A stretch of 64,000 nt of DNA from Dactylis glomerata (GCA_007115705.1 QXEO01000531.1:7704342-7768341), one strand, 5' to 3'; shown: positions 1-13,698, counted from the first letter of the stretch. Numbers and translations are program-made. Notes: a model not told the origin generated them from the letters alone.

Positions 1-1950
1 TCAGTTCCCTTTTAATCGACACGTGTAGAATATGTTTCTCCATTGTGTATGTACATATTCACGTTAACTAAATCGGAATAGTGGGAGTAGCTAGGAAGTA
101 AACCGACGAAATACCATTCGCATTAGCTACGACTTGGATTTATCAAGTACCCATAGTAGCTATGGATGAAGTATGTGTAATGATGGTGAAGTATGATAAG
201 GTCACCAACGGGGAGAATATGTAACCGCACTCATTTGCATGCATACAACCAAACAACCACAGTTGCATCACCATAGCCAATTATGGCTGTGTGCCGTCAA
301 ACAAGGCCAATCATATACGCCGCTTATAGAGGGATTACGTGCTCATGCCGCACAGGAGCTACACATGCGCGCGATACGTGGGCCGAGCCCGTTAGCCAAG
401 TCATCGTCTTCCTCGCCAACGACGCGTTTGGGATATGACTGCCGCTGACCTCACTGACAATGGGGACGACGCGGCTGGTCGCGGCGCCCCGGTGGAGGTG
501 AGGCCAAGACCTCACCGGAGACAGGGACAACGCGGCTCACCACGGCTTTGCCGGTGGAGTTGAGGCATGGAACTTAGGGTTTCGGGTTGGTGGGGGTACA
601 TGGGACGAACTTAGGGTTAGGGGTGGGTCTTGCCGGCACCACAGAAGAAGAGGTTTCGACGGGGCTTAGAGGGATGGTCGGGGGCGGCGGAGGACCAAGG
701 CGACGCGGTAGCGACGCTACGCTGGTGGAGCGCGCAGGCGGTTGCGACCGACGGTGGAGGGCGGAGGAATAGGGGGTGGTCGGAGGAATCGAGGATGATG
801 GGGGTGGAGGAAGAAGAAGGGGGCTTCTGTGCAGGGTGAACGAATGAAGAAGGAGGAATAGGAGGTGGGCCACGACCCACTACAGGTCCTGCGTGCGACA
901 CATGGCTCTGAGGCCGCAACACGTGGCGTAGAGGAGCCCGGTCGCTCCTAGTCTCCACGCGTTAGCGCTCGTTAATCCGCCGCGCCTACATATTCGTGGG
1001 CCAGCCCAGGTAACATTCTTTTCCCAGTTTTTTTTCTAATTTCCTGTTTTACTTTTTCCTTTGAGAAATAAGATTTGAAAATTTTCAGGTAAAAAGTTGT
1101 TCAAATTTCAAAAAATGTTCAAATTTTAAAATATTCATATATGAACAATGTTTAAATTTAAACAATGTTCAAAATAAAAATGTTCAAATTTTAAAAATAT
1201 TCATATATGAACAATGTTTAAATTAGAAAAAGTTCAAATTTTAAAAATGTTCAAATTTGAAAATGTTCAATTTAGAAAATATTCAAATTTGATAATTGTT
1301 CACATTCTAAGAATCTTCATATGTGAAAAAGTTCAAAACTAAAAAATGTTCAAAGTTTTGAAATATTGAGATTTTTTAAAACCCAAAAAAAAAGGAAAAG
1401 AAAACCTGAAGAAAAAGTAGAACCAAAAAATCAGAGAAAAACAACAAAGAAAAAAAAGCGGACGAGAAAAAAAACCCTGCATACAGCCGTGTTGACGTGC
1501 CGGCCCAACATCGCGTCCACACGGGCGAGGCGAGAACCAATCTCGCTAACGGGCGGAGAATAGGGATCGCCGAGGAGCCCCCATCAAAGAATCACCAAGC
1601 CACTTTTACCCTATCCATACATGACGACATAAACAATATGGTCCAAAGGTTGACCGGGCCCGCGGCCCAGGGAGCCCAACATCGGCTCAGCTAACAATAC
1701 GACGTTCCGCTGGAACGTGGCGCGTGCGATGCGACCGCGCCGTCCGAGACGCGAGCGAGCGCACACACACTCCACGCACGGCCGGGGCCCACCCCGGTTC
1801 AAGCAGCCGCGCCCGCTGCTCCCGAACCGCACCTCCCTCGCTACAGCTGGCTCCCTCACGCGTGGTCCCACGGGACAGCCACACATGACGTGCGTGGTAT
1901 ATGCAGTTTGGTGCGCGTAGCAGGTGGGTGCAGGGAGGCGCGGTGGAGGT
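1..1950. other. 5' flank of helicase gene, no gene recognised
   Basis: No convincing gene is seen here. Positions 400-970 are GC-rich with short overlapping frames on both strands, low-complexity translations and no recognisable domain. Positions about 1010-1480 are AT-rich and repetitive (listed separately). The last few hundred bases (1690-1950) become GC-rich again and lead into the TATA box of the downstream gene, so they probably hold its proximal promoter. No tRNA or rRNA-like structure was noticed. Confidence 0.5.
1080..1375. repeat. AT-rich degenerate tandem repeat (TTCAAATTT / AAAATGTTC)
   Basis: Short units such as AAATGTTCAAATTT and ATTCATATATGAACAATG recur many times with small changes. 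Some units are self-complementary. Sequence of this kind is common in grass intergenic DNA. No coding potential is seen. Confidence 0.7.
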
Positions 1951-1958
1951 TATAAATA
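1951..1958 (+). promoter_or_regulatory. TATA box of helicase gene
   Basis: TATAAATA lies about 30 bp upstream of a C/T-rich stretch (1975-2040, with a CT run at 2011-2024) that looks like a plant 5' leader. The transcription start is inferred to be near 1980-1990. Confidence 0.7.
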
Positions 1959-1982
1959 GAGCCCCCACCCATCGCCTCTCCT

Positions 1983-4728
1983 CCTCACACCCCAACACCC
2001 CCCCTCCGTCCTCTCTCTCTCTCTTCTCTTTCCAAGGAAGGGAAGCTGTAGCAGAGTCTCTCTCGTCAGCCGCAGCACACAGACCGCTCGTGAGGGGACG
2101 GACGAGGCGGAGAAGCCACCAAACCAAAAAAGAAAAAAAAGGAAAAATATATATACTCGGAGAAGAAGAACACTCACGCGTAGGGCAGAGGAGGCGAGGG
2201 AACCCTAGTCAAACAGAGACGACACGGATCTGGCCTCCGCCGCCGACAACCACGACGACGATCGCCTGGTACGGAGATCCCCCCCGCCAACTCCTCTTCC
2301 TTGACGATTCGGCCAACCTAGGACACGCCGCCGACGCGGCTTCTGACGAATTGATCGGGGGCGGCGGCGGTCGAATGACGAAACCCTAGGACGGACGCGG
2401 GCGGGCGGGGACGAGACCTTTTTCTCCTCCTCCTCCGGAGTTAGGCAGGCGGGCAGGCCGGGGCACGGGCACGGGCTGCCGAATTCGGGCTTTTAATTAC
2501 GGGGGCGAGATTTTGCCGAATCTGGAAACGGAATGGGGATCGGGGCTCCGGCCGATTCGCCAAATCTAGCAACTGCCAGCGGGGGGCGATATTTTTTTTA
2601 ATGGATTTCGCAGCGAATTTCGACGGGATTTCCTGAAATAAATACTGTATCCCGGTAGATCGAACAAGCGGAAGTGGGTTACGTCACGGTCTAGCGGTAG
2701 TAATGGAAGGGGTCTGCGCTCTTTACTTTCCGGTCCGGTGAAATGCTGAATGCCTGCTGCGTTTGCAACGGTCCATGTGCTGCTTTTAATTTTTTCTATA
2801 TTGCTATAATTGGTTCTAGTACTTTTGACCTAGGGTTCGGAGCTTGTACATTGTTTTCCATATCATTACTTGCTGCTGCTGCTGCTCTTTTAATTCATTT
2901 GTTTATAGTCCAATAATAGAGGACAAATTTCACGTTGCCTTCCTTTGCTCACAAGGCGGCTATTTTTGTCTAATTTTGAACAATCCTTTTTTGCTCTAGT
3001 TAGTCGTCAAGCTAGGTTTTGTTTCCACCAGTGTCCTGTTTTGTTGGTGGTTAGTTATTACCCATCGGGTTGTAGCTGAAACTGTGTAAGATTTACACTG
3101 GTTTGGGGTGGATTTATCGTTAATGTATTAGCACAAGGTACTCTGTCTGTTATAGCCTTATACCTTTCAGAGATACTCTACTCTTACATAAGAGCTAAAT
3201 CACTTTCTTAGGTCAGCAGAAGTAGCGTTCATTATAACATCAATTATTCTTGAATGTTGACTTGTGTGTCAAGTTTGATATTCCTTTATGGTAGTAAGTC
3301 ATCAAGATTTGCTATGTCAAGTAGGGCGAGGCGAATTGGTTGCATGTCCTGCCTTTTGTTAATTTGTTAGGATGCCAGTTCTCATGTAGCTGATGATTTG
3401 TCCAACGTGTGTAGCAGAAGTTGCTTTGTAGTCCTGGTATAGACATTACCTCATCGCAGCTTTGAATTGTTGCTGCAATGCTGCATTTTTTGCTAGTTTG
3501 TTTAAAGGTGTCATTTTTCGCATATAGCAGTGTTGAGCAGTTCACCTATGTAGGTTGAGAATAGAAGCATTTCATATTCATCTGTCATCTTCAGATGTAC
3601 ACACAAATACCAAGTTTGATATTCCTCTTTCGTAGTTGTAGTCATCAATCTTGGTTGTAGTCAAGTACAAATTTTGAAGAGACAGTTATGCTGTTGCGAC
3701 TGGGTGTCCTGTTTCGTTAGTTAGTTACAGCCGCATTGTCTTTGTAGCCACTGTGCACCATTATAATTGATTCTTTAGATTTGTTGGATGTCTCCAGCTG
3801 AAGGTACTCTCATTGTTGTAAATAGCTTTTGATATTTTGTTGTCTTTTTAAAAATTGCTGTGCAAAGGATCCTTTACCATCTATATACATTTTCCAATTT
3901 TATGTGTTAATCAATTCAGACTAGTTGTGAACAATTTTTTTGTGCTTTGGACCATTTGATCTAGTTTGTATATTGGGATCATTTGCTGATAGTTACACAT
4001 TCCGCTTTAGTTAGTTTATTATTCGGTGTAGCTGTAAATCATTTATTTGGGTACATAATCCTCTTTAGTATATTTGAGTTGGTAACTATTTAGAATTCAA
4101 TCTGGATTATCTCACATTGAAATTTGGGATTTTGACAGAGATTGTTTTACCAGATTATACCTAGGACATGGTGAAGTCAGTGAGATGTACTTTTTTATCC
4201 ACAGCCCGTAATGTAGCCTCTGTTGGATAGACGCATGTATTATTGGGTTTGAAGAAAGGGAATCCTAGTCTTACCATACCAGCTTTGGTTGTTCATATTT
4301 TTTCTTTGTAGCTGTTTGTCAAGGCTGGAAACCTAATCATAGTACTGTTGTACTTTTTGTTGAAATCCAATTGGCATTTGCTTTTATCTTTTTTATATGC
4401 TGTCTTAATTTTTGAAACATAATGGGGTGTATGTATCTAACAAAGTTGAGTCACTTACTTTGGGTTGGAGGGGAATACTTTGTAAAGGGTCTGCCTGGAA
4501 TCTAAATTCTTGAGATGTGTTCTCGAGTATCTCAGTAGTCGAGTAAAGCATCCAGTGACCGTTTACCCTGTTTGGTTTGTATATTACTGATATGGCATGC
4601 TGGTTATTTCTGCAGATATCTTATTCTACAGAAGGTCAGCTAGCTCTCCTCTATTAGTGCTATTGCCCAAGAAGCTAGTTGCCTGGATCCACGAGTTAAA
4701 TATCAAGCTATATGCATTTACACATGAC
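1983..4728 (+). other. 5' UTR exon, long first intron and leader part of exon 2
   Basis: The leader probably runs from about 1983 to a donor near 2268 (CTG|GTACGG). A T-rich intron of about 2.3 kb follows and ends at a strong acceptor (TTTCTGCAG, 4607-4615). Positions 4616-4728 are then the last leader segment before the ATG. The intron holds a small TGC microsatellite (2871-2885) but no gene. A long leader intron is common in plant housekeeping genes. The donor choice is uncertain, because GT-containing alternatives exist in 2260-2410. Confidence 0.55.
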
Positions 4729-7700
4729 ATGGGTTCTCGAGGAAGGATGTTATTTGACCTCAATCAGCTCCCAACAGAAGCTGAAGAAGAAGCTGCGGTT
4801 GTTGTGTCCCAACCTCAGCTTCCAGTTCCCAATACATATCCCTCAAATTTGTTTCTGCAACAAGGAGTGCCTCAGACACAAGGGATTTTGAACAATTATG
4901 CCTTCAAGCATGCATCTTCAGGTTCAGGTTTTCAACCTTTTGTGAGAAACAAAGTTCTACAAAATGCGAAGAAGGAAGACAATTTGGATGCTACTGCCGC
5001 TTCCACATCTATGGCAACACTTGCTCATCATGCTGAGCCCTCCACATCTATGGCAACACTTGCTCATCATGCTGAGCCCTCCACATCTATGGCAGCACTT
5101 GCTCATCATGCTGAGCCCTCCACATCTATGGCAACACTTGTTCATCATGCTGAGCCCTCCAATCAGGTTTCAAAAGCAGTTGAAAGAGAAGAGGGAGAGT
5201 GGTCTGATGCAGATTGTGCTTCTGACACAGCAGGAAGTAGTGTCAGCAACAAAGAAGAATCAGCTGGTATGGCAAATACTGAAGTGAAACGGGAATCCCT
5301 GGAGAGAGAATCTGCTGCTGTTAAATCTGCTGACGCGATTAAAGATGATGCTGCTGCTGATCCTAGTGACACTGAAATGGTTGATGTGTCTAAGGATTCA
5401 GTGGTACGTGCTCCAACAGGACTCGAGAGCATAAAAAATTCTGAATGTAAAGGAAATCAACCTGGGGATGATTTAGACCAGAGCAACAGATCAAAAGATG
5501 TCAGAGGAGTAGAAGCCAGTTATGCATTGAAGTTTACAAACAACCCTGCAAAGAGACCTAAGTTAGATGAACACAAAGTAGCAATGCTTGGTAAAAAGCG
5601 GGCCAGGCAGACTGTGTTTATTAATGTTGAGGATGCAAAACAAGCAGGCACAATGAAGACAATAACACCGAGGAGGCAATCATCATTTCCGGCACCAATT
5701 GTTACACGTACCGTGAAGGAAGGTTCTCGTGGTGTTGCTGAAAGAGCTGCAGAAAAACAGAGCCAGCCAGTTGTCCGAGACCAGAAACAGTCTGAACTGA
5801 TTGGTTCAGAAAGAAGTAATTCTGCAGATCCAAGTGACCAAAATGGTGAATCCAATGGTGATGTTGAGTTGGGATCTCAGGGCAGGTCAAAGAAATTGAA
5901 CTCTGAAGAACCCCCCGCAGATTGCTATCAACAATCTGTGCCACGGCAGGCTTCTTCAAAGCAACCCATGGATTCCAAGCAGTTCAAGGTGAGACCAGTA
6001 TCTTCTCAGAGAGCAGTTCTTACAGGACAAAATACTGCAGACCAGAAAACAGCCAACAAAAGGTCTCTTGTTCCCAAAAGGCAAGCTTCAGCAAATAACA
6101 CACAGTACAATGACACATCTGTCGAACGCCTCATACGGGAAGTGACAAATGACAAATTCTGGCATAATCCAGGTTAGTTCATCGGAATTATACATGTTTC
6201 TTTTGAATATCTTTGGTTAACCAACACCATTGGTTAATCTGGAAAGTTACATACTGTGAAGACATTTATAATTTATTTATAAAATTGCTGCACTACCTTT
6301 TATTGATGTCTCCTTGTGTTTGTATTTAAGTCTGTTCTAGTTTGCACAAAGTAGAAGCTCTTTGTGTTTTTTCTCACATTGTTAATATATTGTACTGATT
6401 TATCTAGTGGAATGATCGCTTTTAGTTTGACAAGGCAAGTTGTATATTTGTGAACAGAAGAGGAAGAACTTCAGTGTGTTCCTGGAAGCTTTGATTCTGC
6501 TGAGGAGTACATTAAAGTTTTTGAGCCTTTGCTCTTTGAGGAATGCAGAGCTCAGCTATATAGCTCCTATGAGGAGAGTCTTGAGGCTGCATCAAGGGAT
6601 GCACATGTAATGGTGCGTGTGAAAAGTGTGGATAGGCGTGAAAGAGGTACATTTCTCACATTTTTTATTTACGCCTTCTTTGTAGAGCAATCATAAGAAA
6701 GATGTGTTCTTCTATCCCATTGTAATCACCTGGCTTAAATATTCTTGCTGTGTTCAGGATGGTATGATGTCATTGTTCTACCAACACATGAATATAAATG
6801 GACTTTCAAAGAAGGTGAAGTTGCAATTTTGTCATTCCCTCGACCTAGTTCAGGTAGCTGTACTGAAGATGGGCTCTGTGTTTTATCTGAATGTTCTTTA
6901 CATATTTCACAAATATGTTTGTTAACTGTGCTTACTTCTTTTTGTTCACCAACAGCCCAATCTAGTAGATCTAATAGGAAGACCGCTGCTTCAGTTGAAG
7001 ATGCTGAAGCAGAAAGTGGACGGCTTGTAGGTACTGTCAGGCGCCATATGCCTATTGATATACGTGAACCCATTGGAGCGATTATTCATTTTTATGTTGG
7101 GGATTCATTTGATTCTAGCAGGTAATCTAGTGCACAACGTTGACCACATATTTATGCATTTAAAATGATGTTTTTGAACATAGGTAAACTATTAAAACCC
7201 ATTTGTTCCATAATATAAGATGTTATTGCAACCAATACATGAGTTAGAAATATGTAATAGCATCTTATATTACGGTACGGAGGGAGTAGTTCATTAAAAT
7301 GCACTGCTACTGCTCATTCTTTAGAATTATGATATTTTGGAAATCTGATGTTTGCCTAGTAAGATTTTGTCCACCCTGTTATTATTAATGATAAGTTGTG
7401 TAAGGATTTTCTTATAACATGCATATGACTTTTCATCACAAGCGTATGATAGAAGTTGCATGCCTAACTTATTTTTGTCGACTGTACTCTGGACTATATG
7501 TTGTTGGACATGACAAATTCTGCACTGCACAATGTACAGGGTTCCTTTGGAATGAGCAGTATTTTTGTTGATACATTAAAGCAACACTTTCTTGTCTAAC
7601 TTATTAGCTTTGTTTAGCTTACAAGGTGAGGGTATTTAGTTTTTCACACTTACAGTTGCATTGAACAGATAGGCATGCACACAAACCATCTGCTCTGCAA

Positions 7701-10529
7701 TTTTTGTTCCAACACTCTCTGTTCTTGTTAGTTTTGTTTAGCTTTTAAGGTTAGGTAGTAGGTACACACTTACAGTTACATTGAACAGTTAGGCGTGCAC
7801 ACTAAGATCTTTTGCTCAACAATTCTTTGTAGCTTTATAGTTCCGACTTATCTAGTGCTGATGTCCAATAAGCTATACCTGAGCTAAAATTCCATCATCC
7901 CAGCGGCACTGCTACGAGGTTCATGGATGTGCACATTTTTTGAGATATTAGCTGCTAGGTTGTTAGGTTCAGTTTTATTTGACCTTTTATCCATCATTTG
8001 TATGTTTGTTAAATGTGTCCTAATAGTTTTGCTTGTCTTCTTTGTGCTATATTTGCAGTGAGACTAATGTTCTAAAGAAACTCCAACCTCGGAGTACCTG
8101 GTATCTAACTGGTCTTGGTCCTCTTGCAACAACACAGAGGGAATATGTAGCATTGCATGCTTTCCGACGCCTTAATATGCAGGTGATATATATATTATAC
8201 TTAATTGTTAATTGGCTTTCTTGGTTAATATTTTCCGTTGATGCTTATAAAAATCTTCAACAGATGCAAAACGCAATTCTAAAGCCGAGTCCAGAGCACT
8301 TCCCCAAGTATCAAGAACAGCCACCTGCTATGCCTGACTGTTTCACGCCAAGTTTTTCTGATCATCTCAACCGTACTTTCAATGGGCCTCAGCTATCGGC
8401 GATTCACTGGGCTGCAATGCACACAGCTGCTGGCACTAGCAATGGAGTGGTTAAGAAACAAGAACCATGGCCTTTCACATTAGTACAAGGTCCTCCTGGG
8501 ACAGGGAAAACCCACACTGTCTGGGGAATGTTAAATGTTATTCATCTTGTTCAGTATCAACATTACTATGCTGCTTTGCTAAAGAAACTTGCTCCTGAAA
8601 GTTACAAGCAAGTTAGTAGTACCACTAACAGTACTTCAGAGCCTTTTGCTGCGGGGTCTATCGATGAAGTTTTGCAGAGCATGGATCAGAACCTGTTTCG
8701 CACTCTTCCAAAGCTTTGCCCCAAACCACGGATGCTAGTCTGTGCCCCATCAAATGCTGCAACAGATGAGTTGCTTTCTCGTGTTCTAGACCGAGGTTTC
8801 ATAGATGGTGAGATGAAGGTTTACCGCCCTGATGTTGCTCGTGTTGGAGTTGATACACAGTCTCGTGCTGCCCAAGCTGTTTCAGTTGAGCGACGGACGG
8901 AACAGCTTTTGATGAAGGGCCGCGATGAAGTAATTGGTTGGTTGCAGCAGCTAAAAGGCCGTGAGCAGCAGTTATCGCAGGAGATAGGGCTTCTTCAGAG
9001 GGAACTTAATATGGTGGCAGTGTCTGGTAGATCCCAGGGTTCAGTTGGGGTTGATCCTGAAGTGCTCGCTCACAGGGATCGTAACCGTGATATTCTCCTT
9101 CAAAAACTTGCTGCCTCTGTAGAAAGCAGGGATAAAGTACTTGTAGAGATGTCACGGCTGCTGATATTAGAAAGCAGGTTCCGCGGTGGCAGTAACTTCA
9201 ATCTGGAAGATGCTAGGTCTAGTCTGGAAGCCAGTTTTGCCAACGAAGCTGAAATTGTTTTTACAACAGTGTCAAGCAGTGGTCGCAGGTTATTTTCTCG
9301 TCTTAGTCATGGTTTTGATATGGTTGTTATTGATGAGGCTGCTCAGGCCAGTGAAGTAGGAGTACTCCCTCCACTTGCACTTGGTGCTGCTAGATGTGTT
9401 TTGGTTGGCGATCCTCAGCAGCTCCCTGCCACTGTTATAAGCAAGGCAGCTGGAACTTTACTTTATAGCAGGAGCCTTTTTGAGAGGTTTCAGCAGGCTG
9501 GCTGCCCTACCATTTTGTTGTCCGTGCAATATCGGATGCATCCCCAGATCCGCGAATTTCCATCGAGATACTTCTATCAAGGGCGTCTTACAGACAGTGA
9601 AACTGTTGTCAAATTGCCTGATGAGTCATATTACAGAGATGCATTGATGTCACCTTACATTTTCTATGACATCTCGCATGGTCGCGAGTCTCATAGAGGT
9701 GGCTCATCTTCGTACCAGAATGTTCATGAAGCACAGTTTGCATTGCGTTTGTATGAGCATCTTCAGAAGCTCGTGAAAGCTAATGGTGGCAAGAAAGCAT
9801 CCGTTGGTATAATCACTCCATATAAGTTGCAGTTGAAGTGTCTTCAACGGGAATTCGAAGAGGTTATGAATACCGAGGAAGGGAAAGATATTTACATAAA
9901 CACAGTTGATGCTTTCCAAGGTCAGGAGCGTGATGTGATTATTATGTCATGTGTCCGTGCTTCAAACCATGGCGTGGGTTTTGTTGCAGATATACGCCGT
10001 ATGAATGTTGCTCTTACTCGAGCTAGGAGAGCTCTATGGGTACACATCTAACCTCAATCAGAAAATACATAAAGAGCATTTACTAAAATGTTACTTTAGA
10101 TGCTCCAGCCTTCTAATACTATTTGTTGTTTTCCAGGTTGTTGGTAATGCCAGTGCTCTTGTGCAGTCAGAGGACTGGGCAGCACTAGTAGCAGATGCGA
10201 AGGCCAGGAAATGTTTCATCGACTTGGATAGCATCCCAAAGGACTTCCTAGCCATGAAGGTTTCCTCCAACACTCCAGGAAGGAACTCTTCAAACAACAT
10301 AAGGAACATGAGGGCTAGTGGACCGAGACCGAGGCATCTGGACATGCTTCCGGACTCAAGGATTGGCATGAGGTCTGATGATGATGAGCGTCTCAACTCT
10401 GTTTCAAGAAATCCTAGTAACCGGAATTTGGATGACCTGGGACGCCCTGGTGATAGATCTAGGGAAAATTTGCAGTTCGGATTGCCAAGGAGACCGAATT
10501 CATCCAATGGTTCGAGGAGAGAAGTCTGA
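4729..10529 (+). CDS. SEN1/senataxin-like superfamily-1 helicase (MAGATAMA3-type)
   Basis: Predicted ATP-dependent RNA/DNA helicase of the UPF1-like SF1 group. Relatives resolve RNA:DNA hybrids and act in transcription termination and RNA processing in the nucleus. Exons: 4729-6172, 6458-6646, 6758-6853, 6956-7121, 8059-8182, 8264-10039, 10137-10529. All introns are GT-AG and phases join without a break, giving 4188 nt or 1395 residues. The chosen start reads MGSRGRMLFDLNQLP; an upstream in-frame ATG (4597) lies in the intron before the acceptor. Residues 1-480 are low-complexity and poorly conserved, with a four-copy 13-residue repeat (about 92-143). Motifs seen: Walker A GPPGTGKT (749-756), DEAA Walker B (1030-1033), GDPQQLPATV, QYRMHP (from 1095), VDAFQGQERD and RRMNVALTRAR. 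The C-terminus is basic and Ser/Asn-rich. Arabidopsis AT4G30100/AT2G19120 may be orthologues; this is from memory and unchecked. Confidence 0.93.
5002..5157 (+). repeat. In-frame tandem repeat, 4 copies of 39 bp
   Basis: Four head-to-tail 39-bp units (5002, 5041, 5080, 5119) each encode the 13 residues STSMATLAHHAEP. The units differ at only one or two bases (T-to-A in the third copy, L-to-V in the fourth). The block sits in the disordered N-terminal half of the helicase and keeps the frame. Near identity of the units points to recent expansion, so length polymorphism between accessions is likely. Confidence 0.95.
7196..7288. mobile_element. Degenerate Stowaway-like MITE in helicase intron
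   Basis: The right end reads CATCTTATATTACGG...CGGAGGGAG followed by TA. The left end has the matching inverted CCATAATATAAGATG but has lost the CTCCCTCCGT terminus. It lies in the large intron between exons 4 and 5 (7122-8058) and leaves the splice sites untouched. Confidence 0.7.
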
Positions 10530-13130
10530 AGAAACTTCATCGCCATCTTCATCTTTGCATGTGCGGAACAATGATGAGCTTTGAGATGAGCTTGGTTGGA
10601 ACAAAGTGTACCTACCTGGAAGATACACCCTGAGTGGTGTTGAGGAGCCGGCGTTGCAATTGGCGGGCAATTCCTCATGAAATGAGTGGGCATCTGGACG
10701 GCGGGTTGCAACCATCGCTTGATGAGAAGCTAATCAGATAGCGCTGTGCAGGACTGTTGGGTGGGTTATGGCTCTTTTTATCCCATCCTGCAAGGACAAG
10801 GAAATGCTTTTTAAGGTCCTCAGTGTTCTGCAATGTGCAGGACAGATGAAGTCCTTCCATGTTGACCAGACTCCAGAGTTGAACAAGGCTGCTGGCTGAT
10901 CTCCGTCGGCCATGGCAGTACTTGCTTTAGCGTGTTTTAAAGAATCCATCTTTTCTCATAGATATGAATACATGCATGGGATTTTCCATTTTGAGACATG
11001 CCAGGAGAGCAAAATCTCGCTGGCCCTAGAGCAGGTTAGGTTTCAAGCTTCGCTGTGCCATAGCTGTTAGTGGCAAACGTATGTGCTTGATATTCTCCTG
11101 TAGGATCAGTATTGCTAACATAGGCAGGACTTTTGTAACATATGACATAAGCTCCCTCTGTGTACAAAGTCCACATCTAGAAAAGAAGTTCATTATTTGA
11201 TTCAGTTACCGTATTGTCTGTCACAAGTGGGTCTGTTTGCCAATGTGGTTGGTTGAATTCTGTGATGTATCTTTGTTTGAAGATGCTACCATGTTTACAG
11301 TTATATTCATACCTGTCTTTGGGTCTCAGGTTGATTTTTGTATTTCTATGTTGATCTGTGGTGCTTCTTTTTTGTTATTTTCATTGATCTGTTGTGTCGT
11401 CAGTTGTGCTGTCTTGGTTTAGTTTCTTGTTTGTACACACTTCTTCTGGGATGTGTGATGAGCATTATTCATGTAAAATTCACAACTATATGTTATGATG
11501 TTTCAGGCTTGGAGCTTGTTCAAGTCATGCTATTTGGAGTAAGCTAGGTACGTCTTCTTGACCTATGCATGGATACTTGTGGTTTTGTGGTTATCTGAGA
11601 TATCAGGTTAACATAGGCTGGCCTCTCTTGTTTTCTAATTTGTATCAGATTTGCTGTGCAAACTACCAAGAATCAGTGTCTTGAAATCTACCTGATGATG
11701 TTTCACAATCTGTTCTTTCTTCATAACACCTGTGGGCTATGACTTTATTTTGGTTTGGATGCTGCTGTGGCTGTCAGCTGAGGTTTCAGTTAAGCTTAAA
11801 ATGTTCTGCTCCTTCTGGGTACCAGATTTGCTGGTTCCTCGTTTGATTCTTCTTATCATGCAGGGTAGGTAACCCAGATGTGTCCTGTTGTGCTTGGTAC
11901 CTGCCACCTTGATCTGATGCGTAATGCCCACAAAGATCTGATGGCCAATCTGGCGTTCTGTTACTTGAACCCAAAGCTTCAGATTGTTTCAATTGTGACA
12001 TGCACCGGGCAGTTTCAATTGTGACTAGTCATCAGCTGAAACTTGATGTCCGACAGTTTTGGACATGCTGTCACCTGAAACTGGTGCTACCCAAACTAAA
12101 TTATGAGGTGGTCCAGTTTGATTCCTCTGCGACAAAGAAAAAATTGATGTGCAAGGTTTCCAATAAAGCATGCGTGAGAAGACTTATTAAATAGTAGTAC
12201 TTGGCAATCTGATTCTTGTCAGAAACTACTTATTCGTCAGAGTATATCATTCAGGCAAAGGGGTCATCAAGGAGACCCGATGAAGGTATTGAGAGGATCG
12301 ATTTTTTTGTATTTGAGAACAGTGAAGTAGGAAGGTGATCATGTTGAGATACTTCAGGAGGAAATATAAGCAATCATAAGAAGCTTCTATTATTTTTTGA
12401 GATTTTTGGGTAGGGCCGAGGATTAAGGGCGCACTGACATGTGCGCATTCTATGCCCTTCCTTTTTTTTTTTGGCGGGGGCTGTTTCGGTGGTGTTACAG
12501 CATATCAAGCATATGTTTAGTGCATGATTACTGTGTTCTCTGTTTGAGTTCTCCGGTGTCGTTCGGCTCTGGGTCTTCCCATCTGTATCTTAGCTGAGAT
12601 TGTTAGGGCTGTCTAATCCTGCAGTTTGTTGTGTCATTCACTTCTTGTTATTTATGGTAGGCCCGTGACGTTGGTTTCTGTGTGTTGAGATGCTGGTTGC
12701 GTTGCAACTGTTGACACGTTGGGTATTTTGCCTCGATCTCTCTTTCTCCACCTCATCCTTCTCTATAGCCTCACAGAGTCACACGTGGTCCCGACTCCAC
12801 CATGCACCACGATGTCACTGTCTCCAAACAAGTTCTCGCTCTAAATATATTGCATTCATCCATAAATTAGTGTACTTATTATGAGTATTGTTTTAAGTTA
12901 AATTTTATAAGTTTGAGTGAATATATAAAAAAGTAACAGCATTTATGATAATAAATTAGTATCACAATATTTGTCTTGAAATTTAGTCATGTAATATACC
13001 GATTTGATGATATGTGGTATTACTCTTTTCTATAAGATTGATCAAATGTATGAAAAATTGACTTACTCCTCACTCTCTGCAGTTTAAAAACTTGTCAAAA
13101 AAGTATATATCTAAACGCTAGTGTTTGAAT
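10530..13130 (+). other. 3' UTR and downstream flank of helicase gene
   Basis: No further coding region is seen. The first several hundred bases are probably 3' UTR. A clear AATAAA appears only at about 12163, so the polyadenylation site is not fixed. There are short T-rich stretches and a poly-T run at about 12462-12471. Positions 11400-12100 contain splice-like sequence that might be a spliced 3' UTR, but nothing proves it. Confidence 0.4.
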
Positions 13131-13200
13131 TCATTCTGGTACATATTTTAAATTAGAGGGAGTAGTATAAAAGCTACTTCCTCCGTTTCGGTTCTTATGT
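13131..13200. mobile_element. Two abutting degenerate Stowaway-type termini
   Basis: AGAGGGAGTAG (13155-13165) looks like the right end of a Stowaway-type MITE. CTACTTCCTCCGTTTCGG, about 15 bp further, looks like a left end. Neither partner end is clear, so these are remnants only. Confidence 0.35.
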
Positions 13201-13698
13201 CTTGTTGGGCGCCGTCTAGGTCCCATGTCACATGTCGCCGGTATCATCACAGTTCCCCACCCATCGCGCCTACTCTGTATCCCGTGCTCCTGGCTACTCA
13301 GGCGAGGGCGATTTTTTTGTGCCGACAAACCTACGGTTTCCTACTCGCACGACCTCGTCGAGAAGTAGTCGAGATGCCAGCCGTGTCACTAGCTCCTTCC
13401 CCGCCGGCAGCCGGTTCGTCAAGTGACAGCGAGTGGTCGAGATGCCGAGCTCTAACGAGTCCTACTCCCCGCCTACGCGTCTAGGGGTAAATCTCTATCT
13501 TCTCTTCTGTTTAGGGTTTTCGATTCGGGAACGAGCGGTTCCTCGGATTTCATCGCATAAATTCAGTTTACATCTCAATTTGTGGTCATCTAGGACATCA
13601 CCGAGTTCGATTGTTTCCCAAATACCATCAAAGATCCGACTTTTTGTGGTGTAGCAGTCGGTTGTGCGCGAGTTTGTCGCCATCATGGTCTAGATCCG

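Noticed and set aside
239..958. Overlapping ORFs of 60-113 codons on both strands
   Set aside because: GC-rich low-complexity translations, mutual overlap in several frames, and no domain or splice context.
1901..2389. 162-codon ORF over the helicase leader
   Set aside because: It spans the TATA box region, the CT-rich leader and the first donor; the translation is low complexity.
4597..4728. Upstream in-frame ATG extending the helicase by 44 residues
   Set aside because: The ATG lies before the acceptor at 4615, so it is intronic; MGSRGRMLFDLN at 4729 is a better start.
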